A stretch of DNA of 64,000 bases from Enterococcus raffinosus (GCF_001886185.1 NZ_JXLA01000014.1:40540-104539); one strand, 5' to 3'. Shown: positions 25,923 to 37,194, counted from the stretch's first letter. Translations and numbers: made by a program. The notes: generated by a model from the sequence alone, not told the origin.

Positions 25923-26228
25923 ATGAAAAACATCCTGTTAATTTGCGGGTCAGGTGCTTCAAGCGGATTTATGGCAGCGGCGATCAGAAAAGCAGCCAAG
26001 AAAAGAAAAGTGGAGGTTACGGTCAAGGCCGCTAGTGAGTCTCAATTAGATGATCGTATTAATGAAATCGATTACTTGCTGATTGGTCCGCATCTGTCTT
26101 ATATGCTGAAGGATCTCCAAGAACAAACAAAGGACAAAAATGTCCAAGCGGCGGTGATTCCGCAGGCTGTCTATGGAACATTAAACGGAGAAAAAGCTCT
26201 GGACTTAATTTTGAAAATGGAGGGTTAG
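25923..26228 (+). CDS. PTS lactose/cellobiose-family EIIB
   Basis: A 101-residue EIIB. LLICGSGASSGFM holds the phosphocysteine Cys8. The tail IDYLLIGPHLSYML and AVIPQAVYGTLNGEKAL match the family. The ATG at 25923 is chosen since the promoter's start point leaves almost no leader before the ATG at 25905, and AGTGGTGA lies before 25923. It works with the EIIC and EIIA next in the operon to import a beta-glucoside as 6-phosphate. Confidence 0.85.
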   Translation: MKNILLICGSGASSGFMAAAIRKAAKKRKVEVTVKAASESQLDDRINEIDYLLIGPHLSYMLKDLQEQTKDKNVQAAVIPQAVYGTLNGEKALDLILKMEG

Positions 26229-26231
26229 CTG

Positions 26232-27497
26232 ATGGATAAAATCATGAATTTTATGACGAATTCTTTTGCACCGAAAGTAAATAAGGTAGTGAAGAATCCT
26301 TGGATCTCAGCCATTCAGGATTCGATTATGGTAGCCTTACCACTAGTATTCGTCGGGTCATTGGTAACAGTTGTGTCATTATTAAAAAATATTTTTAGCG
26401 GCATGCCGGATTTTTCAATGATTAGTAACTTCTCTTTTGGGATGTATGCGTTAGTAGTGGCCTTTTTGATTCCGTACTACCTGATGGAGAAAAAAGGTTA
26501 TGGCGGACAGAAATTGATTTCTGGCGCAGCTTCATTGGTATTATTCATGATGCTTTTGTTCCCCACGATGACAGCCGATGGAGAAGCAGTGTTCATTCTT
26601 TCCCGATTCGGTGCTACTGGAATGTTTCTTTCCATGATTACTGGCTTATTTGTCGGGTTTGTTATGAATTTTGCAGTAAAATATTCTTTCTTCGATGAAG
26701 ACACACCGATCCCAGACTTTGTGGTGGGCTGGTTTAATAGTTTACTACCGATTACATTCATTTTGCTTGTCGGTTGGTTAATCACTTTCCAATTCAAAAT
26801 CGATTTCTTCGATGTGGTTTTATTGGTCTTTAGTCCTTTAGCGAGCATTGTACAATCGTACCCAGGTTTTGTGTTATCGGTCTTTATCCCAGTATTTCTG
26901 TATACCTTTGGAATTTCTGGCTGGGTTATGATGCCAGTCGTCTATCCAGTCTATATGTCTGGACTAGCAGCAAATGCTGAAGCGGTGGCGAATGGTGGAC
27001 AGGCCTTAAACATCGCAACACAGGAAACCTGTTATGCTTTTTCTTCAATGGGTGGAATTGGAACGACATTAGCATTATCTGTGATGATGCTGTTGTTAAG
27101 TAAATCGGCGCAATTGAAGGCGATTGGAAAAGCGGTAATTATCCCTTCGATCTTTAATATCAATGAACCGTTAGTTTTTGGTGCACCGATCGCCTTTAAT
27201 CCATACCTGATGGTCCCGATGTGGATCAACAGTATTATTGTTCCAACAATCGCCTACGTAACAATGTCAGTGGGCTTGGTCAACGTACCATCTAGTACCT
27301 TCTTGTTATGGTATATGCCGTATCCTTTCACTTCCTACTTAGCAACACAGGATTGGCGGGCGATCATTGTTTGTGCAGTGATTTTCGTTATTACTTGGCT
27401 GGTCTTTTTGCCATTCTTTAAGGCCTACGATAATTCATTAGTTAAACAAGAAGCACAGGAGGCTTTGGAAGAAGCGGAAGCCGAAGCTGTACATTAA
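26232..27497 (+). CDS. PTS lactose/cellobiose-family EIIC
   Basis: A 421-residue permease with about ten hydrophobic helices. KNPWISAIQDSIMVALPLVFVGS, SIFNINEPLVFGAPIAFNPYLMVPM and the PYPFTSYLATQDWRAI end are family motifs (CelB/LicC-like). The gap to EIIB is 3 nt. The C-terminus is acidic. The sugar is likely an aryl- or diglucoside, given the GH1 gene downstream. Confidence 0.9.
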   Translation: MDKIMNFMTNSFAPKVNKVVKNPWISAIQDSIMVALPLVFVGSLVTVVSLLKNIFSGMPDFSMISNFSFGMYALVVAFLIPYYLMEKKGYGGQKLISGAASLVLFMMLLFPTMTADGEAVFILSRFGATGMFLSMITGLFVGFVMNFAVKYSFFDEDTPIPDFVVGWFNSLLPITFILLVGWLITFQFKIDFFDVVLLVFSPLASIVQSYPGFVLSVFIPVFLYTFGISGWVMMPVVYPVYMSGLAANAEAVANGGQALNIATQETCYAFSSMGGIGTTLALSVMMLLLSKSAQLKAIGKAVIIPSIFNINEPLVFGAPIAFNPYLMVPMWINSIIVPTIAYVTMSVGLVNVPSSTFLLWYMPYPFTSYLATQDWRAIIVCAVIFVITWLVFLPFFKAYDNSLVKQEAQEALEEAEAEAVH

Positions 27498-27535
27498 AAA
27501 AAGATGCACGATTAGTCATCAGCAGGAGGACACCT

Positions 27536-27877
27536 ATGGAAGAGACGAAATTTTTAGAGGAGAATGACCAGTTGAACCAGCTGTCTATGAACATCTTAGT
27601 TCACGCCGGCAGTGCACGAGATCACTTGGTTCATTCGTTAGAAAGCTTAGAGGCGAAGGATTTTACTCAAGCAAAAGAAGAGGTAGCAGCGGCACGTAAA
27701 GAAATAGTGATCGCACATGGATTGCAAACGGATACGTTGCAACTAGAGGCATCCGGCGAACAAATTCGCTATTCTACCTTATTTTGCCATGCGCAAGATA
27801 CATTAATGACTGCACAAAGCGAGATTTTAATCGGCGAACATTTGATTCGCTTATTCGAAGCTTTTGACCAAAAATAG
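27536..27877 (+). CDS. PTS lactose/cellobiose-family EIIA
   Basis: A 113-residue helical EIIA. The phospho-acceptor is His85 in FCHAQDTLMT, and the N-terminal MNILVHAGSARDHL helix carries the second family motif. AGGAGG precedes the ATG. The protein forms a trimer in this family and phosphorylates EIIB. Confidence 0.9.
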   Translation: MEETKFLEENDQLNQLSMNILVHAGSARDHLVHSLESLEAKDFTQAKEEVAAARKEIVIAHGLQTDTLQLEASGEQIRYSTLFCHAQDTLMTAQSEILIGEHLIRLFEAFDQK

Positions 27878-27885
27878 CAGGTACG

Positions 27886-29388
<1,503 letters not shown>

Positions 29389-29394
29389 CCAATT

Positions 29395-29427
29395 GAAAAG
29401 TTGATCTTTTGGATCAACTTTTCTTTG
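29395..29427 (+). terminator. Intrinsic terminator after GH1 gene
   Basis: GAAAAGTTGATC pairs perfectly with GATCAACTTTTC over a short loop, then CTTT. The T tract is short, so readthrough into the regulator is likely. Confidence 0.75.
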
Positions 29428-29442
29428 AATGGAGGTGTTCCT

Positions 29443-31338
29443 GTGCTGACGAAAAAAGAAAAGGAGCTGGTTGACTACTTGACGAAGAAAAAACGTTGGG
29501 TAACCTCTGACGAACTGGCATCATTTAGTAATTGTACGACTCGTACGATTCGCAACCGAGTTGCTCGGATCAACCAGAACAATCAGGCACTCATTTTGAC
29601 GAGTCATTTTGGTTACCAGTTAAACCCAGAAGCAAAAATACAAACCAGGGGACTCGAAGATCGAAAATCTCGTATTTTTTTGGAGCTGCTAAAGCATTCT
29701 TCAGAAGGTGTCGATTTTTATGAGTTAGCGGAAAAGCTGTTCGTTTCTGAGTCAACATTGAAAAATGATATTCAGCAACTAAAAAAAGAAATAACTAATG
29801 ATGCGATCCAAATCGTTTTTGAACAAGATTTTATCAAGCTAACTGGCCCGGAACGGGCAAAGAGGCGCTATCTTATTTCGCTTTTGTACAATGAAAGCGA
29901 TCTGCAGGAAAAGCTGAAGGCCAGTATTCAGCAAATGATCGGTTACATCTCATTAGACAATCTTCAACAAACAATTCAAGCTGTTTTATCTACACACTCG
30001 ATTCAAATCAATCAATACTCTTTGAACAATATTGTCCTGCATTTCGCAATTAGTATCGAACGTATCCGACAGGGACATAGCTTGAAGAAGTGTCTGGCTA
30101 ATCCACAGATACAGCATCATCCGGAATTTCTGATCGCAGAGGAGATCAGCGATCAGTTGGCACAGCAGTACGACATTCATTTCTCTCAAGCTGAATTAGA
30201 GCAATTGTCTTTATTATTTATTGGGATGCAAAATGAAACGCTGACAAAACAAGACAATCAACAGCTTTCTAGTTTTGTTGATCAGAAGATTATTGTTGCG
30301 CTACAGGATGTGTTAGCAGAAGTAGAGCGCACCTATCTTGTCGAACTGCATGATGAAGAGTTTTTCAACAAATTAGCCATTCATTTACAAAGTCTCTATT
30401 ATCGTTCACATTACGAAACCTTTACCCGTAATAGCAGTCTTTTAGATTTAAAAACGGCTTATCCATTAATTTATGATTTAGCAGTCTATATTTCTTCTTT
30501 GATTCAAGATCGTTTAGATATATGGTTCAATGATGACGAAATTTCCTTCATTGCGTTACATATTGGCTCGTTCCTTGAGACACAAAAGCACTTTCAAAAT
30601 CAAGTGACCATTCAATTAATCGTGAATAACTACCATGATCTCGCGAGCAATCTTAGCAAACAGCTCAAAGAGCATTTTGGTGAAACAGTCCATGTTTTAG
30701 TGACAGAAAGAGGTAAACATTTTTCTAAAGAGTATGATTTGCTACTGACGACAGATCGGGAAATAGCTTCTAAATTTGCTGGCTCTGTTTTCATTCATCC
30801 TTTTTTGACGACTAAAGATATTAAAAAAATTGAAAAACGAATGGATTCGCTAAAATCACAGCGAGAAAAACGACGAATGTATCAGGCGATTGAAAAGTTT
30901 ATTTTGCCGGAGCTGTATTTTAATCAAATTGATCCCGCTGGATTAAAGCCAATCGAAATTCGGAAGCAGATGAATCAACGAATGTTAGAGAATGGCTTTG
31001 TAGATGCTGCGTTCTTTGAAAGAGTGGAAAAACGTGAGCGAATGTCACCAACTAGTTTTCCTTCAGGGATTGCAGTGCCTCATTCGGTAGAGTTGGAGGC
31101 TGAAAGAAGTGGTGTTGCGATTATGACATTACAGGAGCCGCTAGTTTGGGCGGATCATTCTATTAAGCTTATTGCTTATATAGCCATCAACAAGGATGAA
31201 GCCAATGCGTTTAATGACTTTTTTGAAAAATTTATTGAGATTGTTTCAGAACCAATCAATACCAAGCAGTTGAGTATGAGTGAGGACTATGAAGAATTTA
31301 TTCTGCGTTTGAAAGCTATGGTGGATGCAGATGAATAG
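29443..31338 (+). CDS. PRD-domain regulator with C-terminal EIIA
   Basis: A 631-residue LicR-type regulator. Winged helices lie at about 1-60 (TTRTIRNRVARI) and 85-130 (SESTLKNDIQQLKKEI), PRD1 and PRD2 at about 170-390, an EIIB-like region follows, and a C-terminal EIIA domain has SFPSGIAVPHS with the phospho-His. The GTG at 29443 follows GGAGGTG. The frame upstream lies within the terminator hairpin. It probably activates the PTS/GH1 operon it closes. It is partly terminator-separated from GH1. Confidence 0.85.
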   Translation: MLTKKEKELVDYLTKKKRWVTSDELASFSNCTTRTIRNRVARINQNNQALILTSHFGYQLNPEAKIQTRGLEDRKSRIFLELLKHSSEGVDFYELAEKLFVSESTLKNDIQQLKKEITNDAIQIVFEQDFIKLTGPERAKRRYLISLLYNESDLQEKLKASIQQMIGYISLDNLQQTIQAVLSTHSIQINQYSLNNIVLHFAISIERIRQGHSLKKCLANPQIQHHPEFLIAEEISDQLAQQYDIHFSQAELEQLSLLFIGMQNETLTKQDNQQLSSFVDQKIIVALQDVLAEVERTYLVELHDEEFFNKLAIHLQSLYYRSHYETFTRNSSLLDLKTAYPLIYDLAVYISSLIQDRLDIWFNDDEISFIALHIGSFLETQKHFQNQVTIQLIVNNYHDLASNLSKQLKEHFGETVHVLVTERGKHFSKEYDLLLTTDREIASKFAGSVFIHPFLTTKDIKKIEKRMDSLKSQREKRRMYQAIEKFILPELYFNQIDPAGLKPIEIRKQMNQRMLENGFVDAAFFERVEKRERMSPTSFPSGIAVPHSVELEAERSGVAIMTLQEPLVWADHSIKLIAYIAINKDEANAFNDFFEKFIEIVSEPINTKQLSMSEDYEEFILRLKAMVDADE

Positions 31339-31951
31339 TCACTTGTTAAACCGCATCTTTTTAGTTATTGTGGGTACGATCTTAATGGGTCTCGGCATCG
31401 AAATGATTGTTATCGCCAATCAAGGATTCGATTCAGTCAGTACCCTGATTTTAGGCCTTATGAACTATTCAACCCTTCCCTTTGGACGCTGGAGCCAATT
31501 AATTAGTTTAGGATTTTTACTTATTACCTTTTTTTACAAACGGAGTATGTTGGGGATTGGCAGCATCATTAACACGCTGCTAGTAGGGGAAACGATTAGC
31601 TGGGCTGCACCTTATCTTGAAGGGATCGTTCTTTTGAAGGATAGTCTTGTCGCTTCTTTTTTAGGTTTTGTTGTAATGGCTTTAGGGACCGCAATTTATT
31701 TATCTGGGAATCTAGGATCGGGACCTTTAGAAGGTATGATGTTTTGTACCTGTGAGTTACTGGGATTATCGTTACAAAAAGGACGAATAGTATTGGATTT
31801 TGTGATTGTCGCAGGAGGACTTTTATTAAAAAGTTCAGTTGGAATCGGAACGCTATTTGCTATTATTTTATTAGGTCCAATGATACAGGGATTCATGCTT
31901 ATATTGCAAAAGCGGGTACGCTACAGATACCGCGATGGAGAAATACTTTAA
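31325..31951 (+). CDS. YczE/YitT-like integral membrane protein
   Basis: A 208-residue protein with about five hydrophobic segments and the motif GLGIEMIVIANQGFDSVSTL at the N-terminus. NLGSGPLEGMM matches YczE/YyaS-type proteins of unknown function. It overlaps the regulator stop by 14 nt. Either ATG at 31325 or 31331 could be used. It ends the operon. A link to glucoside use is not shown. Confidence 0.7.
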   Translation: MQMNSHLLNRIFLVIVGTILMGLGIEMIVIANQGFDSVSTLILGLMNYSTLPFGRWSQLISLGFLLITFFYKRSMLGIGSIINTLLVGETISWAAPYLEGIVLLKDSLVASFLGFVVMALGTAIYLSGNLGSGPLEGMMFCTCELLGLSLQKGRIVLDFVIVAGGLLLKSSVGIGTLFAIILLGPMIQGFMLILQKRVRYRYRDGEIL

Positions 31952-32052
31952 TAATAAGAAGTGATGTATAATATCTGAAGTTCTCATTCAATGGAGTGAT
32001 TAGTTAGATTTTCAGTTTGAATCATAAGGGATTAAGCAATGGGGATAAATTG

Positions 32053-32106
32053 AAAAAGCGCCACAACTTAGTTAGAACACGCTAACTAAGTTGTGGCGCT
32101 TTTTTT
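32053..32106. terminator. Long bidirectional terminator
   Basis: A stem of about 23 perfect base pairs (AAAAAGCGCCACAACTTAG and its complement) with a 6-nt loop, flanked by A and T runs, between convergent genes. Confidence 0.9.
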
Positions 32107-32112
32107 GTTTCT

Positions 32113-32979
32113 TTATTCGCCTTTATTCTCTTTTAGACTTTGGATGACTGTTCGAACTTTAGTGATGGTATTTTGTGCATTCTCACGATTGTGGAACATC
32201 AAAATCACATAGAGAGAATCAATGATGCTTAATTGAGCGATTCGAGAAGCCAATGCTTCAGAGCGAAATTCAATTTCTTCAGAGATCGAAATAAACACGA
32301 CATCGCCTAATTTTGCCAAAGGTGAGTGGGCCTGACTTGTCATTACGATAACCTTCGCGCCATTTTTCTTAGCTGCTTCAGCGATATGAATGGTTTCTTT
32401 CGATTTTCCAGAATGGGAGATAAACAATGCGCAATCTTCCTCTGTAAGTAAGGAAGCCTCCATTAATTGAAGATGATAGTCGGTACTATGACCGACTGGA
32501 ATAGGAGAACGCAAAAATTTATGATAGGCATCAGTCGCCACGATTTCAGAGCCTCCCACGCCAAAGAAATAAAGCCGCCTTGAATCTGAGATCATTTTTA
32601 CCGCTCGTTTTAGGTCTTGTTCCTTCAATAGTTTCTTTGTGTCGACCAAAGTTGACATATTTGAATCGAAAACTTTCTGTGCCATTACTAATTCCGAATC
32701 ATCTTTTTGTACATTTTCGTGAATCGTAATCGCGGTAAGATCATTTTCTTGTTTCAATAGCGCCATCTTGAAATCCTTAAAGCCGTTAAAGCCTAATTTT
32801 TTTGTGAATTGAAAAAAAGTGGAGTCAGCAATCCCCAGTTCAGCTGCAAGATCGCTAATAGAGCTGTGGCTAACCTTACTTGGATTTTCAAGTATGTAGT
32901 CGGCAATCGCTTGTTCTTTCGGACTAAAATCGTTGTACATGGATTTAATTTGTAAGTGAATAGGGCTAGACATAGGCAA
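32113..32979 (-). CDS. RpiR/MurR-family transcriptional regulator
   Basis: A 288-residue regulator. The N-terminal RpiR helix-turn-helix (about 1-77) includes SPKEQAIADYILENPSKV and ADSTFFQFTKKLGFNGFKDFK. The C-terminal SIS domain (about 105-250) includes LYFFGVGGSEIVATDA and FISHSGKSKETIHIAEA, which sense a sugar phosphate. It is divergent from the hexonate-type operon at 33247, and a 22-bp palindrome lies in the promoter of that operon. It most likely represses that operon. AAAGGAGG precedes its start. Confidence 0.9.
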   Translation of the reverse strand: MPMSSPIHLQIKSMYNDFSPKEQAIADYILENPSKVSHSSISDLAAELGIADSTFFQFTKKLGFNGFKDFKMALLKQENDLTAITIHENVQKDDSELVMAQKVFDSNMSTLVDTKKLLKEQDLKRAVKMISDSRRLYFFGVGGSEIVATDAYHKFLRSPIPVGHSTDYHLQLMEASLLTEEDCALFISHSGKSKETIHIAEAAKKNGAKVIVMTSQAHSPLAKLGDVVFISISEEIEFRSEALASRIAQLSIIDSLYVILMFHNRENAQNTITKVRTVIQSLKENKGE

Positions 32980-33062
32980 TCCTCCTTTATCTCATAAGTA
33001 GTTATCCATAAGATACTAGGAAACGAAAAAAAAATCAACAAAAATATTTTTTATTTTTTCTG

Positions 33063-33117
33063 TTTACAAAAAAATATTTTTTTGTATAATAAAGGCATAA
33101 GGTTGAATGCGTTATCA
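33063..33117 (+). promoter_or_regulatory. Promoter with perfect palindrome and cre-like site
   Basis: TTTACA (33063-33068), 16 bp, TATAAT (33085-33090). A perfect 22-bp palindrome (33065-33086, TACAAAAAAAT and its complement) fills the spacer and is a strong operator candidate for the divergent RpiR protein. TGAATGCGTTATCA (33104-33117), just after the start point, matches a CcpA cre site with one mismatch. Confidence 0.7.
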
Positions 33118-33246
33118 GAAATCGGTTTCCGTAGGACGCTTGACTTTGAATAGTCTATGAAAGGGAGTTGGATAGAAAAGCATCAATGAATGAGGTAGAA
33201 ATGATTTGTCAGGAAGAGTCAAACAAGACAAAAAGGAGCTTTAAGG

Positions 33247-34245
33247 ATGGGAAAATACAAAATAGCGATTGTAAATTCAAGTAGTTTCGGCAAAATTTTT
33301 CACGATCAATTGGAACGATTGGAAAAGATCGGTGAGGTTCGTTCATTTACAGTAGATGGCGAAATTGGTGGACGAGAATTGGCAGAGCTGTTGGCGGGCT
33401 ACAATATCATTATTGCAAGTGTCACTCCATTTTTTACGCAGGAATTTTTTGACTATAAAGATGAACTTATTTTAATTACGAGACACGGCATTGGGTACAA
33501 CAATATTGATATTGAAGCCGCACGAGAACACGGCACATTAGTTTCGATTATTCCAGCTTTAGTTGAACGGGATGCCGTTGCAGAAAATAATATTACGAAC
33601 CTGTTGGCACTTTTAAGAAAGACTGTTGAAGCGGATTTGAGTGTGAAAAATGATAGTTGGGAAGATCGTGCTAATTTTGTCGGCCGCACCCTCTTTAATA
33701 AAACTGTCGGCGTTATTGGTGTCGGAAATACAGGCAGCTGTGTTGTGGAGACGTTAAGGAATGGCTTTCGCTGTCACGTATTAGCCTATGATCCCTACAA
33801 GTCAGCGCTGCATATTGAAAGCTATGGAGCAAAAAAAGTAGACCTTCCCGAATTGCTGAAGGAAGCAGACATTATTTGTCTTTGTGCCAGCCTTAATGAA
33901 GAGAACTATCATATGATTTCCACTGAAGAAATTGCCCAGATGAAGGACAATGTTTATCTCTCGAATAGTGCTCGCGGCGCTTTACTTGATGAAGAAGCAA
34001 TTGTCAGCGCTTTAAAATCAGGGAAAATCGCGGGATTAGCCACCGACGTTTTAGAAGAAGAACCAGGCCGCAGCGATCATCCCTATCTGGCCTTTAGCAA
34101 TGTGGTCATGACGCCTCATACCTCCGCCTATACGATGGAGTGTCTACAGGAAATGGGGGCGAAATGTCTGAGAGATGTTGAAGATGTCGTTGCTGGTAAA
34201 ATTCCAGAGCGATCGGTCCAAGCAGAAAGCAAGATAGTCAGTTAG
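33247..34245 (+). CDS. D-isomer-specific 2-hydroxyacid dehydrogenase
   Basis: A 332-residue NAD-dependent dehydrogenase. The Rossmann loop is GVIGVGNTGS. Catalytic Arg is in NSARGALLDE, Glu in DVLEEEP and His in TPHTSAYT. It is related to phosphoglycerate and lactate dehydrogenases. It is the first gene of the hexonate-type operon, with AAAAGGAG at the start. It may reduce or oxidise a 2-keto or 2-hydroxy sugar acid. The substrate is unknown. Confidence 0.87.
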   Translation: MGKYKIAIVNSSSFGKIFHDQLERLEKIGEVRSFTVDGEIGGRELAELLAGYNIIIASVTPFFTQEFFDYKDELILITRHGIGYNNIDIEAAREHGTLVSIIPALVERDAVAENNITNLLALLRKTVEADLSVKNDSWEDRANFVGRTLFNKTVGVIGVGNTGSCVVETLRNGFRCHVLAYDPYKSALHIESYGAKKVDLPELLKEADIICLCASLNEENYHMISTEEIAQMKDNVYLSNSARGALLDEEAIVSALKSGKIAGLATDVLEEEPGRSDHPYLAFSNVVMTPHTSAYTMECLQEMGAKCLRDVEDVVAGKIPERSVQAESKIVS

Positions 34246-34259
34246 GAAGGTGAGCAAAT

Positions 34260-35363
34260 GTGTTAACTGATTTAAAGGTAAAAGTAGGACCGCAGTTTTA
34301 TCGGTACAACGTTGGTGCTATTGATTTTGTGCCAATGCTTTTACAGGAGTTCTCAGCTAAAAATGTGCTAATTGTTCATGGTCAAGTTTCTTTTGAGAAA
34401 GCGAAGCCGTTTCTGAGTTTCTTAGATGAGGAAGCCTATAATTTTTCCTTTTTACAATACACCGGAGAGTGCAGTTATTATGGTTCCGAACAAATTGAAA
34501 AAGCAGTAAAAACCAATCAAATTGATTTTATTATTGGCGTTGGCGGCGGAAAGCTGGCAGATCTTGTCGGCTACGCGGCACATAGAGTGAATGTAAATTT
34601 TGGCGTAATCCCAACACTTGCCAGTAATTGTGCACCATGGACGCCTTTATCGGTGATGTACAAAGAAAGTGGGGAATCTGAAGGAAAGAGTGAACATTTT
34701 TTACGTCAGGCCTCCTTTTTTATCACTGATCCAGCGTTAGTTATTGATGCGCCAGTGAATTATTTTGTTGCAGGCTTAGCGGATACGATCGCGAAATGGT
34801 ACGAATCAGAAGCGATCCTGCAGCAGGGTCATTTAAAAAATGAACCCTTTCTTCAGTTGGCTGGGTATACAGCGGCGCTTTGTAAAGAAGCAATTCTAAA
34901 CAATTCAGCGAAAGCGATCAAAGATATGCAAGCTGGCATAGTATCAGAAGAATTTGTTCATCTATCTGAAATTGTCTTTGCTGTTGCCGGACTAGTTGGC
35001 GGCTTAGGAGATAAATATGCAAGGAACGCGATCGCCCATGCGATGCATGATGGCATGAGCAAATATTTGCCAAACAGTCACGATTTCTTACATGGAGAAA
35101 AAGTTGCCTATGGCATTTTCTATCAGCTAGCTGTGGAAAAGAAATGGGAACAAATTGATGCGCTGCTGCCTTTCTATCAAGAATTGGGATTGCCGATGTC
35201 ATTAAAGCAGATGCAGCTCTTTCCAGAAGATGAAGCAGTTATCGATCAGATTGTTGCATTTATTGATTCAAAGGAAAAGGTCCACCTGCTTCCAATCCCA
35301 ATTACAAAAGAGCTCTTGAAGGAATCAATGAATGAGTTAGAGAACTATTTAGAAAAAAAGTAA
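34260..35363 (+). CDS. Iron-containing (glycerol dehydrogenase-like) alcohol dehydrogenase
   Basis: A 367-residue member of the Fe-ADH/GldA family. GVGGGKLADLVGYAA binds NAD. Metal ligands lie in GLADTIAKWYE, HAMHDG and DFLHGEK. The start is a GTG at 34260, because the overlapping ATG at 34258 runs into TAA after one codon. GGAAGGTGAG precedes it. It is the second gene of the hexonate-type operon and could interconvert a polyol or sugar-acid carbonyl. Confidence 0.85.
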   Translation: MLTDLKVKVGPQFYRYNVGAIDFVPMLLQEFSAKNVLIVHGQVSFEKAKPFLSFLDEEAYNFSFLQYTGECSYYGSEQIEKAVKTNQIDFIIGVGGGKLADLVGYAAHRVNVNFGVIPTLASNCAPWTPLSVMYKESGESEGKSEHFLRQASFFITDPALVIDAPVNYFVAGLADTIAKWYESEAILQQGHLKNEPFLQLAGYTAALCKEAILNNSAKAIKDMQAGIVSEEFVHLSEIVFAVAGLVGGLGDKYARNAIAHAMHDGMSKYLPNSHDFLHGEKVAYGIFYQLAVEKKWEQIDALLPFYQELGLPMSLKQMQLFPEDEAVIDQIVAFIDSKEKVHLLPIPITKELLKESMNELENYLEKK

Positions 35364-35437
35364 TTGCTCCTTTTTGCTATTGAAGAGAGTGATTAACAAG
35401 TTGAATACAGGATTTAATTACGAATGAGGAGGAAATT

Positions 35438-36280
35438 ATGGATACTTTAAGTGTAATGCAGAGTTTACTAATCGCTTTGTGGGTCGCTGCGGTAATGTCT
35501 AGGTGGCTAGGAGGCGGAGCAACGCTAACCTTGCGTTTCTCACCTTTAATGACCGGTTTGATCGTCGGGATTATCATGGGAGATGTGGCACAAGCCATGA
35601 TCGTGACGGCCGCTTTGCAAATGATTTATATGGGGGTTTTCTCACCTGGCGGATCAATGCCGGCAGAACCATCCATCGCTGCTGCTATCGCGGTTCCAGT
35701 AGCGTTATTAGGGAATTTAAAACCAGAAGCGGCGATTGCCGTTGCCGTACCCGTTGGACTGTTGGGGAGTTATTTGTATCAGTTCCGTTTCTTCATTAAT
35801 ACGTTCTTAGGGAAGTATACAGATAAGGCGGTAGAAGACTTAAATGCGAAAGCAATCAAACGCTCGATTATTTTATACCCAACGTTGGCGTCCTTTATTT
35901 TGTTCGTTCCATTAGTATTTATTGCTCTTTATTTAGGTGCACCAATTATTGCGGATGTCATCAATGCGTTGGAAGGAACAGTAGTCATCCATATTCTTGA
36001 AGTAGTTGGTGGCGGCTTGGCGGCGATCGGAATCGCGACAACGGTTTATGTTATTGGCCGAAAAGATTACATGGTCTTTTTCTTCCTTGCTTATTTCATG
36101 AGTGTTGTGTTGAAGTCCCTTGAAATCACGATGGTAACTTACGCAATTTTTGGGGTCTTGATCGCGCTAATCTTCGTACAATCACAAAAAGGCAAAGGTG
36201 CGGCACCCGCAGCCGAATCGGCAGGGCAAAGTTCTGCAGCATCCTTTGATGATGACGACGATTACGATGACGGGTTCTAA
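35438..36280 (+). CDS. PTS mannose-family EIIC
   Basis: A 280-residue EIIC with about seven hydrophobic segments. FSPLMTGLIVGIIMGD and MGVFSPGGSMPAEP are family motifs. After residue 240 it has a poly-Ala/Gly linker and a striking acidic end DDDDDYDDGF. The EIIA of the same operon ends in a similar tail. TGAGGAGGAA precedes the ATG. Confidence 0.9.
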   Translation: MDTLSVMQSLLIALWVAAVMSRWLGGGATLTLRFSPLMTGLIVGIIMGDVAQAMIVTAALQMIYMGVFSPGGSMPAEPSIAAAIAVPVALLGNLKPEAAIAVAVPVGLLGSYLYQFRFFINTFLGKYTDKAVEDLNAKAIKRSIILYPTLASFILFVPLVFIALYLGAPIIADVINALEGTVVIHILEVVGGGLAAIGIATTVYVIGRKDYMVFFFLAYFMSVVLKSLEITMVTYAIFGVLIALIFVQSQKGKGAAPAAESAGQSSAASFDDDDDYDDGF

Positions 36281-36303
36281 TTTATTACTAGGAGGGAAAA
36301 AAC

Positions 36304-37173
36304 ATGACTGAAGTATCAACCAATCAAGCAGAAAATAAAAGCTTAGCACCTGAAGAGATTACCAGTAAAGATGTTACGAAAGCCTATCTAAGATGGCATT
36401 TCGCAAATGAGATTCCTCATTCATTCGAACGCTATTTGGCGCCATCCTTATTGTATGCCATGATGCCAATCTTGAAAAAGCTATATAAAGACGACGATGC
36501 TTTAAAGGCCGCCTATAAACGCCAGCTACTATTTTTCAACACACAGCTAAGCTGGGGTGGCGGTGTGATTACAGGGTTAATGTCATCCATGGAGCAGCAG
36601 CGCGCACAGGAAGAATACGAGAAAAAAGAAATTCTGATGCAAGATGACTTAATGTACAACACGAAAGCTGGTTTGATGGGAGCGTTAGCCGGAATCGGTG
36701 ATGCGATCGACTCAGGGACCGTTCAATATATTTTCATCGCGATTGCCGTTCCTTGGGCACAACAAGGAAGTGCCTTAGGCGCCTTGTTCCCATTTGTTTT
36801 CTTTGCTTTGTATCAAGCGGCGTTAGGGGTCTTCTTTGCGAAACAATCCTTTACTATGGGTCGAAATGCGACAGGCCTAATGCAAAGTACGGGTGTTCAA
36901 ACAGCGATCGAAGCGTTGTCCGTATTAGGACTGTTTATGATGGGAATTTTGGCCGGGAATTATGTAAAAGTTGAATCCACCTTGAAGTTCGCTATTTCTG
37001 GACGGAAGTTTGTTATTCAAGAAATTCTCGATCAAATCGTACCAGGGATTTTGCCATTAGCCGTTGTTATGGGTGTGTATTGGTTCTACACGAAAAAGGG
37101 TTTAAAAGTAACACAAGCATTACTCTGGCTGACCTTGATTTTAATCGTTCTAGCTGGAATCGGAATCTTATAA
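36304..37173 (+). CDS. PTS mannose-family EIID
   Basis: A 289-residue EIID. TKAYLRWHFANEIPHSFERYL and GLMGALAGIGDAIDSGTVQ are family motifs, with hydrophobic C-terminal helices. It pairs with the EIIC just upstream (23-nt gap). AGGAGGG precedes the ATG. It is clearly a different paralogue from the EIID at 7008. Confidence 0.9.
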   Translation: MTEVSTNQAENKSLAPEEITSKDVTKAYLRWHFANEIPHSFERYLAPSLLYAMMPILKKLYKDDDALKAAYKRQLLFFNTQLSWGGGVITGLMSSMEQQRAQEEYEKKEILMQDDLMYNTKAGLMGALAGIGDAIDSGTVQYIFIAIAVPWAQQGSALGALFPFVFFALYQAALGVFFAKQSFTMGRNATGLMQSTGVQTAIEALSVLGLFMMGILAGNYVKVESTLKFAISGRKFVIQEILDQIVPGILPLAVVMGVYWFYTKKGLKVTQALLWLTLILIVLAGIGIL

Positions 37174-37194
37174 TTTGAAAAGGATGTGTGTGAA

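Noticed and set aside
34258..34266. ATG at 34258 as start of the iron alcohol dehydrogenase
   Set aside because: It reads ATG TGT TAA. The overlapping GTG at 34260 opens the correct frame.
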